DNA of 64,000 bases from Rhizobium sullae (GTDB lineage: Bacteria > Pseudomonadota > Alphaproteobacteria > Rhizobiales > Rhizobiaceae): assembly GCF_900169785.1 (NCBI RefSeq), contig NZ_FWER01000017.1:106953-170952 (forward strand). The letters are read 5' to 3'. Position 1 is the first letter of the stretch. Each line of letters opens with the position of its first letter. Below are positions 16,284 through 25,132 of the stretch, in pieces. The translations under genes and the position numbers were made by a program. The notes below the pieces were generated by a model. That model worked only from the letters and a program-made list of their open reading frames with translations. It was not told the DNA's origin and did no database searches.

Positions 16284-18194
16284 TCACGCCTCCTTCAGCC
16301 AGAAAGCATCCGGCATGTAGATGCCGAGATAGGAGGTTGGATCGAAACCGTAGAGCGCCCGCTCCGGCACATTCTGCATCTTGGCAGAACGCAGGATCGG
16401 CTGCAGCGCGCCGTTGATGAGTCCGATCGAGAAAACCTGCTGTGTATAGATCGACAGCATCTTATGCCAGATCGCTTCCCGCTCGCGGAAGTCGGCAGTG
16501 GCACCCCACTGGTTGAGGAGGTCGACGAGCTCGACTGCCTCAGGCAGGTCGGGCGCACTGCCCTCCTGACCGGCAGAGAGATAGTGCATGCCCCAGATCG
16601 GCCATTGCAGCTGGTCGTCCACCGTTGGCGCGAGCTGGTTAGGCGCCATATCGGCGGTCGGAACGCCGTTCTCGATGCCGAACCATGTCGACATCATGAT
16701 CGCGCCGCTCATGGCGCGGCTCTGGAAGACGTCGCGCTGCGAAGTTCGCGTGTAGAGCGCGAGCCCGATATTCTTCCAATGATCGTGCACGAGTTCGAGG
16801 ACGTCGGTATCGAGCGTGCTCTCACCGGCAGTTTCAACGATGATTTCCGCTCGCCGTCCGTCCGGCAGTAGGCGGAAGCCTTCGCCGTCACGCCTTGCAA
16901 GGCCGAGTTCGTCAAGCAGGCGGTTGGATTCATTTGGATCGAACTGGATGAAGGCGTCGGCATATTCGTGCTTGTAGAGCGGGCTGTCCTGCAGGACGGT
17001 GTCGGCGCTCGGCCTGCCGAGGCCGTAGAAGGCCACCATGTTGATTTCGTGCCGGTCGATCGAAAGCGACAGCGCCCGGCGGAAGCGAACGTCGCGGAAG
17101 AGCTTCCGCCAGGTTTCGTCGGCGCAATTGAGGTTCGGGAGCAGCGCGATCCGCGATCCGCGCGCCTGCTTCCAGAGATTGACCTTTACCGGGAAACGCT
17201 TCTCGGCCTCCTTCAGGAAGGTATAGTCGTTGAAGTCGATACCGGTCGCCTGCAAGTCGGATTCACCCGCACCCGCTTTGGCCGCGATGATCGACGACGA
17301 GCTGACGTTCACGACAAAGCGGTCAATATAGGGCAGTTGCATGCCGTTTTCGTCGACGCGATGGAAGAATGGGTTGCGGATGAAAATGAATTGGTCGGCT
17401 GGCGGCGCTGTGGTGTTGCGCCACGGATCGAGCGTCGGCAGTTCTGGATTTTCCGGACGCGAGGCGCGCGACATCTTGATGTGCAGGTCGACCCATTTCT
17501 TCGCGCGGTTCTCGCGCATGAGTGCGGAAAGCCGGAAGTCATCCTGGTATTTCTTGTGGAACTGCTTGAGGTAATGCGCGGGACCGAAGATGACGAGCGG
17601 CAACGGGCCGGCGAGCGCCGGCAGGAAATTCGGGTTGGGCTTGTCCCAACTGTAGCGGACGGTGAATTCGTCCAGCACCTCGAAACGCGGAAGCGTGCCG
17701 TGAGGTCGCAGTTCGAGCGCGCCGCCGCCGGGCGTCAGGGCTTTGTCGAGGATGACGTCTTCCCACCAGTAGCGGAAATCGTCGGACGTGAAGGGATGGC
17801 CGTCGGACCATTTGTGTCCTTCGCGCAGGTGGAAGGTGAAGACGGCATCATTTTCCGAAGTATAGCCGCCGAGGATATCCGGCTGGAACCGCAGGTGCTT
17901 GTCGTAACCGACAAGGCGCGAATAGCCGTAAACGGTCATGTAGCGGATGTCACGGGCGCTGCCGATAATGGTACGCACCGAACCGCCGTAGACGCCAGGC
18001 GTCAAGCCGGCCTCCTTCATGTTGACGATGCGCGGATGCTTCGGGATCCGCTCGACCATCGGCGGAATACGGCCTGCCCTCAAAAGGTCGCGCAGGAATT
18101 CCGGCTCGATATCACGGTCGCCCACAGCATATGCGATCGAGGGTCCGACGGCTGAGCCGATAAGGCCGCCGAGAAAGGTTCGGCGGCTTACCAT
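16284..18194 (-). CDS. Extracellular solute-binding protein family 5, Tat-exported
   Basis: The 636-residue protein is the periplasmic binding component of the peptide-type importer. SRRTFLGG at residues 3-10 is a twin-arginine motif followed by a hydrophobic stretch, so export is probably by Tat. The body has family 5 features: AVFTFHLREGHKWSDGHPFT near residue 115 and RFRRALSLSIDRHEIN near 375. It is larger than typical DppA (about 530) and resembles the big family 5 proteins found with oligosaccharide- or peptide-type systems. It overlaps the ATPase gene by seven bases. The ligand is unknown. Confidence 0.9.
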   Translation of the reverse strand: MVSRRTFLGGLIGSAVGPSIAYAVGDRDIEPEFLRDLLRAGRIPPMVERIPKHPRIVNMKEAGLTPGVYGGSVRTIIGSARDIRYMTVYGYSRLVGYDKHLRFQPDILGGYTSENDAVFTFHLREGHKWSDGHPFTSDDFRYWWEDVILDKALTPGGGALELRPHGTLPRFEVLDEFTVRYSWDKPNPNFLPALAGPLPLVIFGPAHYLKQFHKKYQDDFRLSALMRENRAKKWVDLHIKMSRASRPENPELPTLDPWRNTTAPPADQFIFIRNPFFHRVDENGMQLPYIDRFVVNVSSSSIIAAKAGAGESDLQATGIDFNDYTFLKEAEKRFPVKVNLWKQARGSRIALLPNLNCADETWRKLFRDVRFRRALSLSIDRHEINMVAFYGLGRPSADTVLQDSPLYKHEYADAFIQFDPNESNRLLDELGLARRDGEGFRLLPDGRRAEIIVETAGESTLDTDVLELVHDHWKNIGLALYTRTSQRDVFQSRAMSGAIMMSTWFGIENGVPTADMAPNQLAPTVDDQLQWPIWGMHYLSAGQEGSAPDLPEAVELVDLLNQWGATADFREREAIWHKMLSIYTQQVFSIGLINGALQPILRSAKMQNVPERALYGFDPTSYLGIYMPDAFWLKEA

Positions 18195-20083
18195 GCACGT
18201 AGTTCCTTTGCATCGGCACCCTTGCGGGCGCGCACTAGGTGGCCGTTGCCGAGATCGGCATAGGCGAGCTCTGACGCGTCGTCATGTTCAGCGGTAAAGG
18301 TTATGCCCCAGTTCTGCTTGTCGGCGGCGCCGTTCTTGCGTAACGCCTCGAAATCGAGCGGCCGGTCGAGATCGGGGAAGGGCACGGCGGCAAGCAGCGA
18401 CTTCGTGTAGGGATGCACCGGGTCCCGCAAGATGATCTCGCGCGGGGCGATTTCGACGATGCGGCCCTTGCACATCACCGCGATACGATCGGCCATATAG
18501 TCGACAACCGCGAGATTGTGCGAAATGAAGAGGTAGGTCAGGCCGAGCTCTTTCTGCAGATCCTTCAGCAGATTGAGGATTTGCGCCTGCACGGAAACAT
18601 CGAGTGCAGAGACCGGTTCGTCGAGGATGATGAGCTTAGGACCGAGAGCAAGGGCGCGGGCGATGCCGATGCGCTGGCGCTGGCCGCCGGAGAAGCTGTG
18701 CGGGTAGCGGCTCAGGTAGCGCCGGTCGAGGCCGATCGCGCCCATCAGCGCTTCGACCTTCCGCTTGCGTTCGGCGCCGTCTCCGCGGTCATGGATTTCC
18801 AGCGGCTCGCTCAGGATGTTGCGCACTGTCATGCGCGGCGACAGCGAGGAGACCGGATCCTGGAACACCATCTGGATCTTGGTGCGCAGCGCCTGCAGAT
18901 CGTCGCCCTTGACGGAAAGAACGTCGATCACGTCCTTGCCGTCGTTGAAGATCACCGAGCCGCCGTCGGGCGTGACCGCGCGCATCAGGATCTTGCTGAC
19001 AGTGGTCTTGCCGCAGCCGGATTCGCCGACGAGCCCCAGACATTCGCCCCGCTGGATATCAAAGCTGACGTCGTCGACGGCCCGCACGACCGCGGCTTCA
19101 TCCCTACCAAAAAGGCTGCGCTTGCGGGTCGTAAAGGCCTTGGAGAGGTTGTTGACCGAAAGCAAAAGCTTCGGGGCGTCCGTATCCGCCATCTGCTTTT
19201 TGCCAAGGAACGATTCCAGATTGACCGGCACATCGCGCAGGGCCTTCAGCCGCTCGCCAGGCTTCATGTCGAAATGTGGCACGGCAGCCATCAGGCCCTT
19301 GAGGTATGGATGTTGCGGATTGCGGAATATCGCATTCACGGGCCCAGCTTCCATGATTTCACCGTGATAGATCACGACGACTTCGTCGGCCATATTGGCG
19401 ACGACGCCGAGATCATGGGTAATGAGCAGCATGGCCATGCCGAGTTTGTGCTGCAACTCGCGCAGCAACTCGAGAATTTGTGCCTGGATGGTCACGTCGA
19501 GCGCCGTCGTCGGCTCGTCGGCGATCAGCAACGCCGGCCTGCAGATCAGGGCCATCGCGATCATCGCGCGCTGGCGCATGCCGCCTGAAAGCTCGAATGG
19601 ATACATGTCGTAGGTGCGTTTCGGATTGGCAAAGCCGACAAGGCCGAGCATCTCTTCGGTGCTTTCGCGCGCTCGCTTCTTATCGGCGTCCGTGTGGATC
19701 AGCAGCACTTCGCTGATCTGGTTGCCGACCGTGTGGAGCGGCGAGAGCGAAGTCATCGGTTCCTGGAAGATCGTTGCCATGCGCTTGCCGCGCAGATCCC
19801 GCATTTCCTCGCTGTCGCGGCCGAATTGCAGGATATCGGTAGTCTCGCCATTGAGCGGATCGGTGAAAAGAATGCGGCCGCTTGCCTTTGCGGCGTTCGG
19901 CAGGATGCCCATGATCGACTGGCTGATGACCGATTTGCCGGAGCCGGATTCACCAACCAGTGCGGTCACTTTTCCCGGAAGAACGCGCAGTTCGGCATTT
20001 TTTACAACGCGCAGCTTATCCCCGAACACCGAGAATGAAACGTCAAGGTTCTCGATACGCAATAAGTCGAACGCGGACGCCAT
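18188..20083 (-). CDS. Dual ABC ATPase of the oligopeptide-type importer (DppD-DppF fusion)
   Basis: The 631-residue protein carries two complete ATPase domains. The first has GESGSGKS near residue 45, an LSGGMRQRAMIA signature and ADEPTTALDV. The second has GESGCGKT near 355, FSGGQRQRIGIARAL and LDEPVSALDV. Each is followed by the C-terminal HPYLKGL / HPYTKSL element of Opp/Dpp ATPases. All catalytic residues are present, in contrast to the degenerate ABC protein downstream. It is the first gene of a leftward run that continues through the binding protein, permeases and glycosyltransferases. Confidence 0.95.
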   Translation of the reverse strand: MASAFDLLRIENLDVSFSVFGDKLRVVKNAELRVLPGKVTALVGESGSGKSVISQSIMGILPNAAKASGRILFTDPLNGETTDILQFGRDSEEMRDLRGKRMATIFQEPMTSLSPLHTVGNQISEVLLIHTDADKKRARESTEEMLGLVGFANPKRTYDMYPFELSGGMRQRAMIAMALICRPALLIADEPTTALDVTIQAQILELLRELQHKLGMAMLLITHDLGVVANMADEVVVIYHGEIMEAGPVNAIFRNPQHPYLKGLMAAVPHFDMKPGERLKALRDVPVNLESFLGKKQMADTDAPKLLLSVNNLSKAFTTRKRSLFGRDEAAVVRAVDDVSFDIQRGECLGLVGESGCGKTTVSKILMRAVTPDGGSVIFNDGKDVIDVLSVKGDDLQALRTKIQMVFQDPVSSLSPRMTVRNILSEPLEIHDRGDGAERKRKVEALMGAIGLDRRYLSRYPHSFSGGQRQRIGIARALALGPKLIILDEPVSALDVSVQAQILNLLKDLQKELGLTYLFISHNLAVVDYMADRIAVMCKGRIVEIAPREIILRDPVHPYTKSLLAAVPFPDLDRPLDFEALRKNGAADKQNWGITFTAEHDDASELAYADLGNGHLVRARKGADAKELRAW

Positions 20084-20231
20084 ACCAACGATATTCCCCC
20101 AGTCACTTTTGTGTTCCCGTTAAGGCACACTATCGTACCGCAATCGGGGTGTCTAGTTAATGACAGGGCAGGGGGAAACCCGCGCGTTTCGCCTGATTTT
20201 ACAAAAGCAAAACAAACATTTCAGCCGCGGC

Positions 20232-21575
20232 CTACTGAACGAATCTCTCGACCGTTGGCCGCTTCGCCTGCTTCTTGGCGTCGCGGTGGAGCAGGATGAC
20301 CTGTTCGGCTTCGGAAAGGCCGTTCGGGGCGACTTCGCGGAAACCGCCTTCAATGGCGAGTGCCGGTGCGGGAGCGCGCGGCTGAAGGATCGTCACCTTC
20401 TGGCGGATGCCGCGCAGCTTCTCTTCGCCGAGGGTCGTCCATTCGCCGCCGCAATAGCCGGCAAACGCCTGGCTGGCAACGACCTCGCGATTATACTTCT
20501 TGGTCAGTGCCTGCAGGCGCTGGACCTCGTTGACGGCCGAACCGAAGGCCGAAAACGTCAGGCGGTCCTTGAGGCCGACATTGCCAAGCATCACGTTGCC
20601 GATATGCAGTCCGATGCCATAGCTGATCGCGCCAAGACCTTTTTCGGCGCGTTCGTTATTGAGTTCGGCAACGCGGGCCTGCGCCTGATAAACGGCGGAA
20701 AGGGCCGCCTGCGATGCAATCTTCGACGGATCCTTGTGACGGCCGCAGGGATAGACAGCGAGGAAGCCGTCACCCAGGAAGCTCAGGATCTCGCCGCCGT
20801 TGCGGTTGAACGGTGCTGCTATCGCGTCGAAAAATTCGTTCAGCGTGTCGATATAGGCCTGCCGGCCTTCCTTTTCGGCATACATCGTCGACTGGCGCAT
20901 ATCGCCCATCACAAGGGCGGCTCGGATCGTTTCTCCGTCGCCGCGGCGGATCTGGCCGTTCAGCACGCGCTTGCCTGCATCGCCGCCGAGATAGGTCGTC
21001 AGCATGTTGTTTGCGAGCTTGCCGAGCACGGCCATCTTGGCGGCAACGGCCAGATGATTCTGCATGCGCAGCAGCGCATCGATCATGTCGTCGGAAAAAC
21101 CAAAATGATTGTCCGTCGACCACGAACCCATCATGCCCTGGACAGAACCGTCGCCGAAGGGCTGCACGAAAGCAAGATAGTCGGTGATCTTCTCGGCGCG
21201 AAGATCCTCGAAGATCGGGAATTCCGCCGGGCCATCGAGCGGGATGCGGCGGCGGATATGCTGGAGATTGTTGTCCAGCAGATAATAATAGGGGCTTTGG
21301 AGAAAACGGTCGGGCTTTGCGCCTACCGAATGGCGATAGCCCTCGATCGTGACGCCGCTCGCCCGCCGCCAGGTAAAACCCAAAGCGTCATAGAGCGGAT
21401 GAAGCATCGAAAACGTCAGGTGCACGCGCGCGATCGGCAGGCCGGCGGCAGCAATCCGCTCGCAGAAACCGCGAACGATGTTCTCGAGATCATCACCTGC
21501 AAGCGAAGAATGTGTCAGCCATTCGGCGACGCGGTCCAGAAGGATGGAGGACACGCTGGATTCGATCGTGCTCAT
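20232..21575 (-). CDS. Adenylate/guanylate cyclase-domain protein (class III), soluble
   Basis: About 447 residues: an N-terminal sensor-like region (about 1-205) of unknown ligand and a class III cyclase domain (about 210-390). The metal aspartates are seen in ALVMGDMRQST and FLGDGFLAVY. The transition-state pair is present as Asn and Arg in AVNEVQRLQ. The usual adenine-specifying Lys is Ser in EILSFLGDG, and the second specificity residue is Ser in LTFSAFGS, so its substrate is uncertain. I chose ATG 21575, with GAGGA just upstream, over 21593 and 21665. It is leftward and 148 bases from the ABC ATPase gene, so it could belong to that transcript. Confidence 0.85.
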   Translation of the reverse strand: MSTIESSVSSILLDRVAEWLTHSSLAGDDLENIVRGFCERIAAAGLPIARVHLTFSMLHPLYDALGFTWRRASGVTIEGYRHSVGAKPDRFLQSPYYYLLDNNLQHIRRRIPLDGPAEFPIFEDLRAEKITDYLAFVQPFGDGSVQGMMGSWSTDNHFGFSDDMIDALLRMQNHLAVAAKMAVLGKLANNMLTTYLGGDAGKRVLNGQIRRGDGETIRAALVMGDMRQSTMYAEKEGRQAYIDTLNEFFDAIAAPFNRNGGEILSFLGDGFLAVYPCGRHKDPSKIASQAALSAVYQAQARVAELNNERAEKGLGAISYGIGLHIGNVMLGNVGLKDRLTFSAFGSAVNEVQRLQALTKKYNREVVASQAFAGYCGGEWTTLGEEKLRGIRQKVTILQPRAPAPALAIEGGFREVAPNGLSEAEQVILLHRDAKKQAKRPTVERFVQ

Positions 21576-22008
21576 TCTCGGTATTATCCTCATAAAGCAC
21601 GTCCGTTCCTGAAAAACGATAGAAAACCGGCCCGCGGCACCGTCATGCGCAGGGCGGAAATTCAAGATGGACGAGCGGTATTATCGTGTCAACGATCTGC
21701 CGAAGACCCGGCAGACGCACCTGTCAGACCCATAGAAATCGGGAGGACGGGCAGTCCTTTCTGTCATTCACTTATTCAATTTAAATAGGCGTGCCGGAAA
21801 TGCGAAACAATGGCATCCGGGCAATTTTCTCCCGTTGCGCGATCATCGCGAACGATGGCCGGGTCTTTTCGGTCACACTGGAGAACCCATGCCCGGCAGA
21901 TGCCGCGCCGATGAAGCATGGCGATCGCGTCTGCCTCACATCGTCGTTAGGAGACTGCGGGTTTCAATCCCGGCGATCTTGCATTATCTCACAGCCTAAC
22001 TTCCTCTT
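21576..22008. other. Intergenic region between cyclase and nucleotide-sugar dehydrogenase genes
   Basis: These 433 bases separate two divergent genes and must hold both promoters. A 73-codon frame at 21791-22012 has no recognisable domain and overlaps the next gene start, so I do not call it. GGGTTTCAATCCC near 21958 is a small dyad and resembles a T-arm, but no tRNA can be folded around it. Confidence 0.4.
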
Positions 22009-23364
22009 TTGAAGAGACCTGCCTTGGCCAGCCCATCCTCCTTCGCCGCCCTTTCCGCAAAGATTAAAAACCGCTCGGCCCGTGCGGGCATCATCGGACT
22101 TGGCTATGTCGGCCTGCCGCTGGCGATTGCGATTGCAAGGAGCGGCTTTGCCGTTGTCGGCTTCGATATCGATCCGAAGAAGATCGTGGCGCTCGACGCC
22201 CGCAAATCCTATATCGACGCGGTGGCCGACGATGCGTTGAACGCCGAGGCGGAGGCAGGCCGCTTTTCAGCGACGGCGGACTTTGCGGGCCTCCAGGCTT
22301 GCGAGATCGTTATCATCTGCGTGCCGACGCCACTCACGAAGCATCGCGATCCGGATCTTTCCTATGTCGAGGCGACGTCACGCTCGATCGCAGACCATCT
22401 TCGCGCTGGCCAACTCGTGGTGCTGGAATCGACGACCTATCCTGGTACGACGGACGATATCGTGAAGGTGATCCTTGAAAAGACGGGACTGAGATCCGGC
22501 GTGGATTTCTTCATCGGCTTCTCACCAGAGCGCGAGGACCCCGGCAACCAGCACTATCATACCGCAACCATTCCGAAGGTTGTCGCCGGCGATGGGCCGG
22601 AAGCGCTGGAACTGATGAAAGCCTTCTATGGTGCGGCGGTAACAACCGTCGTTCCGGTGTCCTCTAACGCGACGGCCGAAGCGGTAAAGCTTACGGAGAA
22701 CATCTTTCGTTCGGTCAATATCGCGCTCGTCAACGAGCTGAAGACCGTCTATGCGGCGATGGGTATTGACGTCTGGGAAGTGATCGACGCGGCTAAGACC
22801 AAGCCGTTCGGCTATATGCCGTTCTATCCGGGGCCGGGGCTCGGCGGCCACTGCATTCCGATCGATCCGTTTTATCTGACGTGGAAATCCCGCGAATACG
22901 AACTGCCGACACGCTTCATCGAACTTGCAGGCGAGATCAATTCGGCAATGCCGCGCTATGTCGTCGGCAAGCTTGCAGAAGCACTCGATATCCGCGCCGG
23001 AAAAGCGCTCAGCCGCAGCAAGGTTTTGGTCCTTGGTCTTGCCTACAAGAAGAATGTCGCGGACATCCGCGAGAGCCCGTCGCTGCGCCTGATCGAAATC
23101 ATCGAGGAGCGCGGCGGCAGGGCGGACTATCATGATCCTTTCGTTGCCGAAATTCCGTCGACCCGCGAATATCAGGAGCTGAAGGGCCGGAAGTCCGTGG
23201 CGCTGACGCAGGAGGCCGTGGCGGGTTACGACGCGGTTCTGGTTGCAACCGATCACGATCAGGTCGATTACGCCGCGCTTGTCAAAGATGCACCGCTGAT
23301 CGTCGACACGCGCAACGTCTTTACGCGGCTCGGCCTTTCGGCACAGCACGTCATCAAGGCGTGA
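22009..23364 (+). CDS. Nucleotide sugar dehydrogenase (UDP-HexNAc/UDP-glucose 6-dehydrogenase family)
   Basis: The protein (up to 451 residues) oxidises C6 of a UDP-sugar to a uronic acid using NAD. The Rossmann start is AGIIGLGYVGLPLAIAIARSG near residues 26-46. The catalytic cysteine is in GPGLGGHCIPIDPFYLTWK near residue 280, and VLVLGLAYKKNVADIRESPS marks the C-terminal UDP-binding domain. The motif set fits the WbpA/WecC/TviB group more than simple Ugd. The start is TTG 22009 or TTG 22024; an in-frame TAA at 21997 excludes earlier starts. The product sugar probably feeds the glycosyltransferases in this locus. The 3' end overlaps the convergent DUF3095 gene by 11 bases. Confidence 0.92.
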   Translation: MKRPALASPSSFAALSAKIKNRSARAGIIGLGYVGLPLAIAIARSGFAVVGFDIDPKKIVALDARKSYIDAVADDALNAEAEAGRFSATADFAGLQACEIVIICVPTPLTKHRDPDLSYVEATSRSIADHLRAGQLVVLESTTYPGTTDDIVKVILEKTGLRSGVDFFIGFSPEREDPGNQHYHTATIPKVVAGDGPEALELMKAFYGAAVTTVVPVSSNATAEAVKLTENIFRSVNIALVNELKTVYAAMGIDVWEVIDAAKTKPFGYMPFYPGPGLGGHCIPIDPFYLTWKSREYELPTRFIELAGEINSAMPRYVVGKLAEALDIRAGKALSRSKVLVLGLAYKKNVADIRESPSLRLIEIIEERGGRADYHDPFVAEIPSTREYQELKGRKSVALTQEAVAGYDAVLVATDHDQVDYAALVKDAPLIVDTRNVFTRLGLSAQHVIKA

Positions 23365-24529
23365 CGTTTATCGCAGATAGCGTCTTGCCGGTGATTTTGC
23401 TGGCGGCAACGGCATAGCCGCCGCTTGCGCCGTCGATGAAGTGCATGTGATCGCGCGAAAGCGGTGTCGGCACGAAACAGGTCATCAGCGCGGATTCTTG
23501 CCGATGCAGTCCATAACGGGCGATCCCCTTGGCCCGCGCTTCATCGAGCAGCTTTTCGATCCGCTTCAGCCGTGCGGCATCCACATCGATTGTCATCTTC
23601 AGGCCGTCGTCGAATTTGCGGAAATCCGAGTTTCCGGCAACATCCTCCTTGTAGCGCCGGGCGTCGAATTTGCCGAGCGGCATACCGATTTTGTAGAGCG
23701 CGGCCAAAAGGGCGAGCTGCAGCATGATGAAGAGCTTTGTAAGAAAACGCTTTCCCTTTGGCGCGGCCACCTTTACTTCGCGATCAATGCCTTTCATCGA
23801 GAAGGAGAGCTTCGGACCTTCCGGAGGTATCGGATGGCCGCCACGACCCTGCTCGGCGGCAATCGCGACGATTGTCGTGACCAATTGCTGAAACTCCGCT
23901 CCTACTCCCATTGCGCCAGGCACGGCAATGATGGAGACGATTTCTCCATAGTTCGATGAGATCGGGTTCCAACGGCAGGAGAGCCCGGCGAGATTCGGCC
24001 GGCTACCTGGTGCTGCGCGTGCAACGGCGTAATTGCCGTCCTTCATCTGCCGTTCGGCCCAGCTGTTGCCGCCCCCCGAAAACATCGCGTAGGTAACGTA
24101 GGGGCTCGCGGAATAGCGGGCGATCATCACGTCGAGACCCTCGCGGCGGATATCGGCAAGCGGCACGACGGCGGCGCGCAGCGTGAAACCGAGATCCTCC
24201 TCGACCCAGATCTGCACGGCCGCGAGCGCATCGCGCGCAATCTGTTCGAGGGATCCCGGCAAAGCTATGAGCGCCCCATCGCCGCCGAAGACGAAGGGAT
24301 AATCGCCCTTGCCGACGGCATTCAGCACGGCGGAGATAACGGAGGCGCCGGCCATGTTGACGTCCTTGTAGCGGCCGCCTTCGATCGCCTGCGTAGATCC
24401 GACGATATCGGCAAGCGCCAAAATCCAGCCGTCCGGCAGTGGCCGGTAGTTTCCAGCATCGGTCACACCCTCGAAATCGGTGAAGACCGGCACTGTCGCA
24501 AAGAATTTCTGATCCGAAACGGCATTCAT
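23354..24529 (-). CDS. DUF3095 family protein (nucleotide-cyclase fold)
   Basis: The 391-residue protein matches the DUF3095 family: DGWILALADIVGSTQAIEGG near residue 35 and FVFGGDGALIALPG near residue 80. These resemble the two metal-aspartate motifs of class III cyclases, so the fold is likely cyclase-like. The canonical N-x3-R catalytic pair is not evident. A hydrophobic segment near residues 260-280 (LTKLFIMLQLALLAALYKIG) could associate with a membrane. Activity is unknown. It converges on the sugar dehydrogenase and diverges from the small methyltransferase. Confidence 0.8.
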   Translation of the reverse strand: MNAVSDQKFFATVPVFTDFEGVTDAGNYRPLPDGWILALADIVGSTQAIEGGRYKDVNMAGASVISAVLNAVGKGDYPFVFGGDGALIALPGSLEQIARDALAAVQIWVEEDLGFTLRAAVVPLADIRREGLDVMIARYSASPYVTYAMFSGGGNSWAERQMKDGNYAVARAAPGSRPNLAGLSCRWNPISSNYGEIVSIIAVPGAMGVGAEFQQLVTTIVAIAAEQGRGGHPIPPEGPKLSFSMKGIDREVKVAAPKGKRFLTKLFIMLQLALLAALYKIGMPLGKFDARRYKEDVAGNSDFRKFDDGLKMTIDVDAARLKRIEKLLDEARAKGIARYGLHRQESALMTCFVPTPLSRDHMHFIDGASGGYAVAASKITGKTLSAINVTP

Positions 24530-24652
24530 AATCCAACCTTATCACAGACCCGTATCGCTGCGGCAACGGCATTTTGATTTACGGTGATCGACTTTGCGCG
24601 GTTTCATGTGATAGCACCGGATTGAAAAAAAGAATGACGGACAAGGACATAT

Positions 24653-25132
24653 ATGAGCCGCCTCGACAGCTTCATCCGCCGTTTGACGGCTCAGCGCGAT
24701 ATCCTCAATTCCATCGGCGCTCTGGTCCAGGATACGGACGGTCCGGTTCTGGAATTCGGCCTCGGAAACGGCCGGACCTATGATCATTTGCGTGAACTTC
24801 TCCCGAACCGCCGCATCATTGCCTTCGATCGCGAGGTGCACTCCTATTCAGCCTCGACACCGCCTCCGGAGGACATGGTAACGGGCGATATCCGCAAGAG
24901 CGGCCGGGCCTTCGTAGGCATCGGTGCGGTACTTGCCCATGCCGACATCGGGACCGGCCACGACGAGATCGACGCGGTAACGCTGACCTGGCTGCCGCAG
25001 CTGGTGGCCGGCGTTCTTAAAACGGGCGGTATCGCCGTCAGCGGCCTGCCGCTCGATTGGCCAGAGCTGGAGCCGCTGCCGCTGCCTGACGGCATCAAGG
25101 ATGGACGGTATTTTCTCTACCGGCGCAAATAG
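24653..25132 (+). CDS. Small class I SAM-dependent methyltransferase (Methyltransf_17 type)
   Basis: The 159-residue protein has the SAM-binding motif VLEFGLGNGRTYDHLREL near residues 32-49, then IIAFDREV as the acidic second strand, and TGDIRKS. The short length and motif order fit a rhizobial S-adenosylmethionine methyltransferase family (Methyltransf_17). The start has AAGGA five bases upstream. It ends one base before the convergent FkbM gene stop. The substrate is unknown; context suggests a sugar or glycan, which is inference. Confidence 0.78.
   Translation: MSRLDSFIRRLTAQRDILNSIGALVQDTDGPVLEFGLGNGRTYDHLRELLPNRRIIAFDREVHSYSASTPPPEDMVTGDIRKSGRAFVGIGAVLAHADIGTGHDEIDAVTLTWLPQLVAGVLKTGGIAVSGLPLDWPELEPLPLPDGIKDGRYFLYRRK

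Noticed and set aside
20160..21788. 542-codon open frame on + opposite the soluble cyclase
   Set aside because: No domain signature; the cyclase motifs on minus are clear.
21940..21990. Possible tRNA T-arm (GGGTTTCAATCCC)
   Set aside because: The loop does not follow TTCRANN and no acceptor, D or anticodon stem could be placed.
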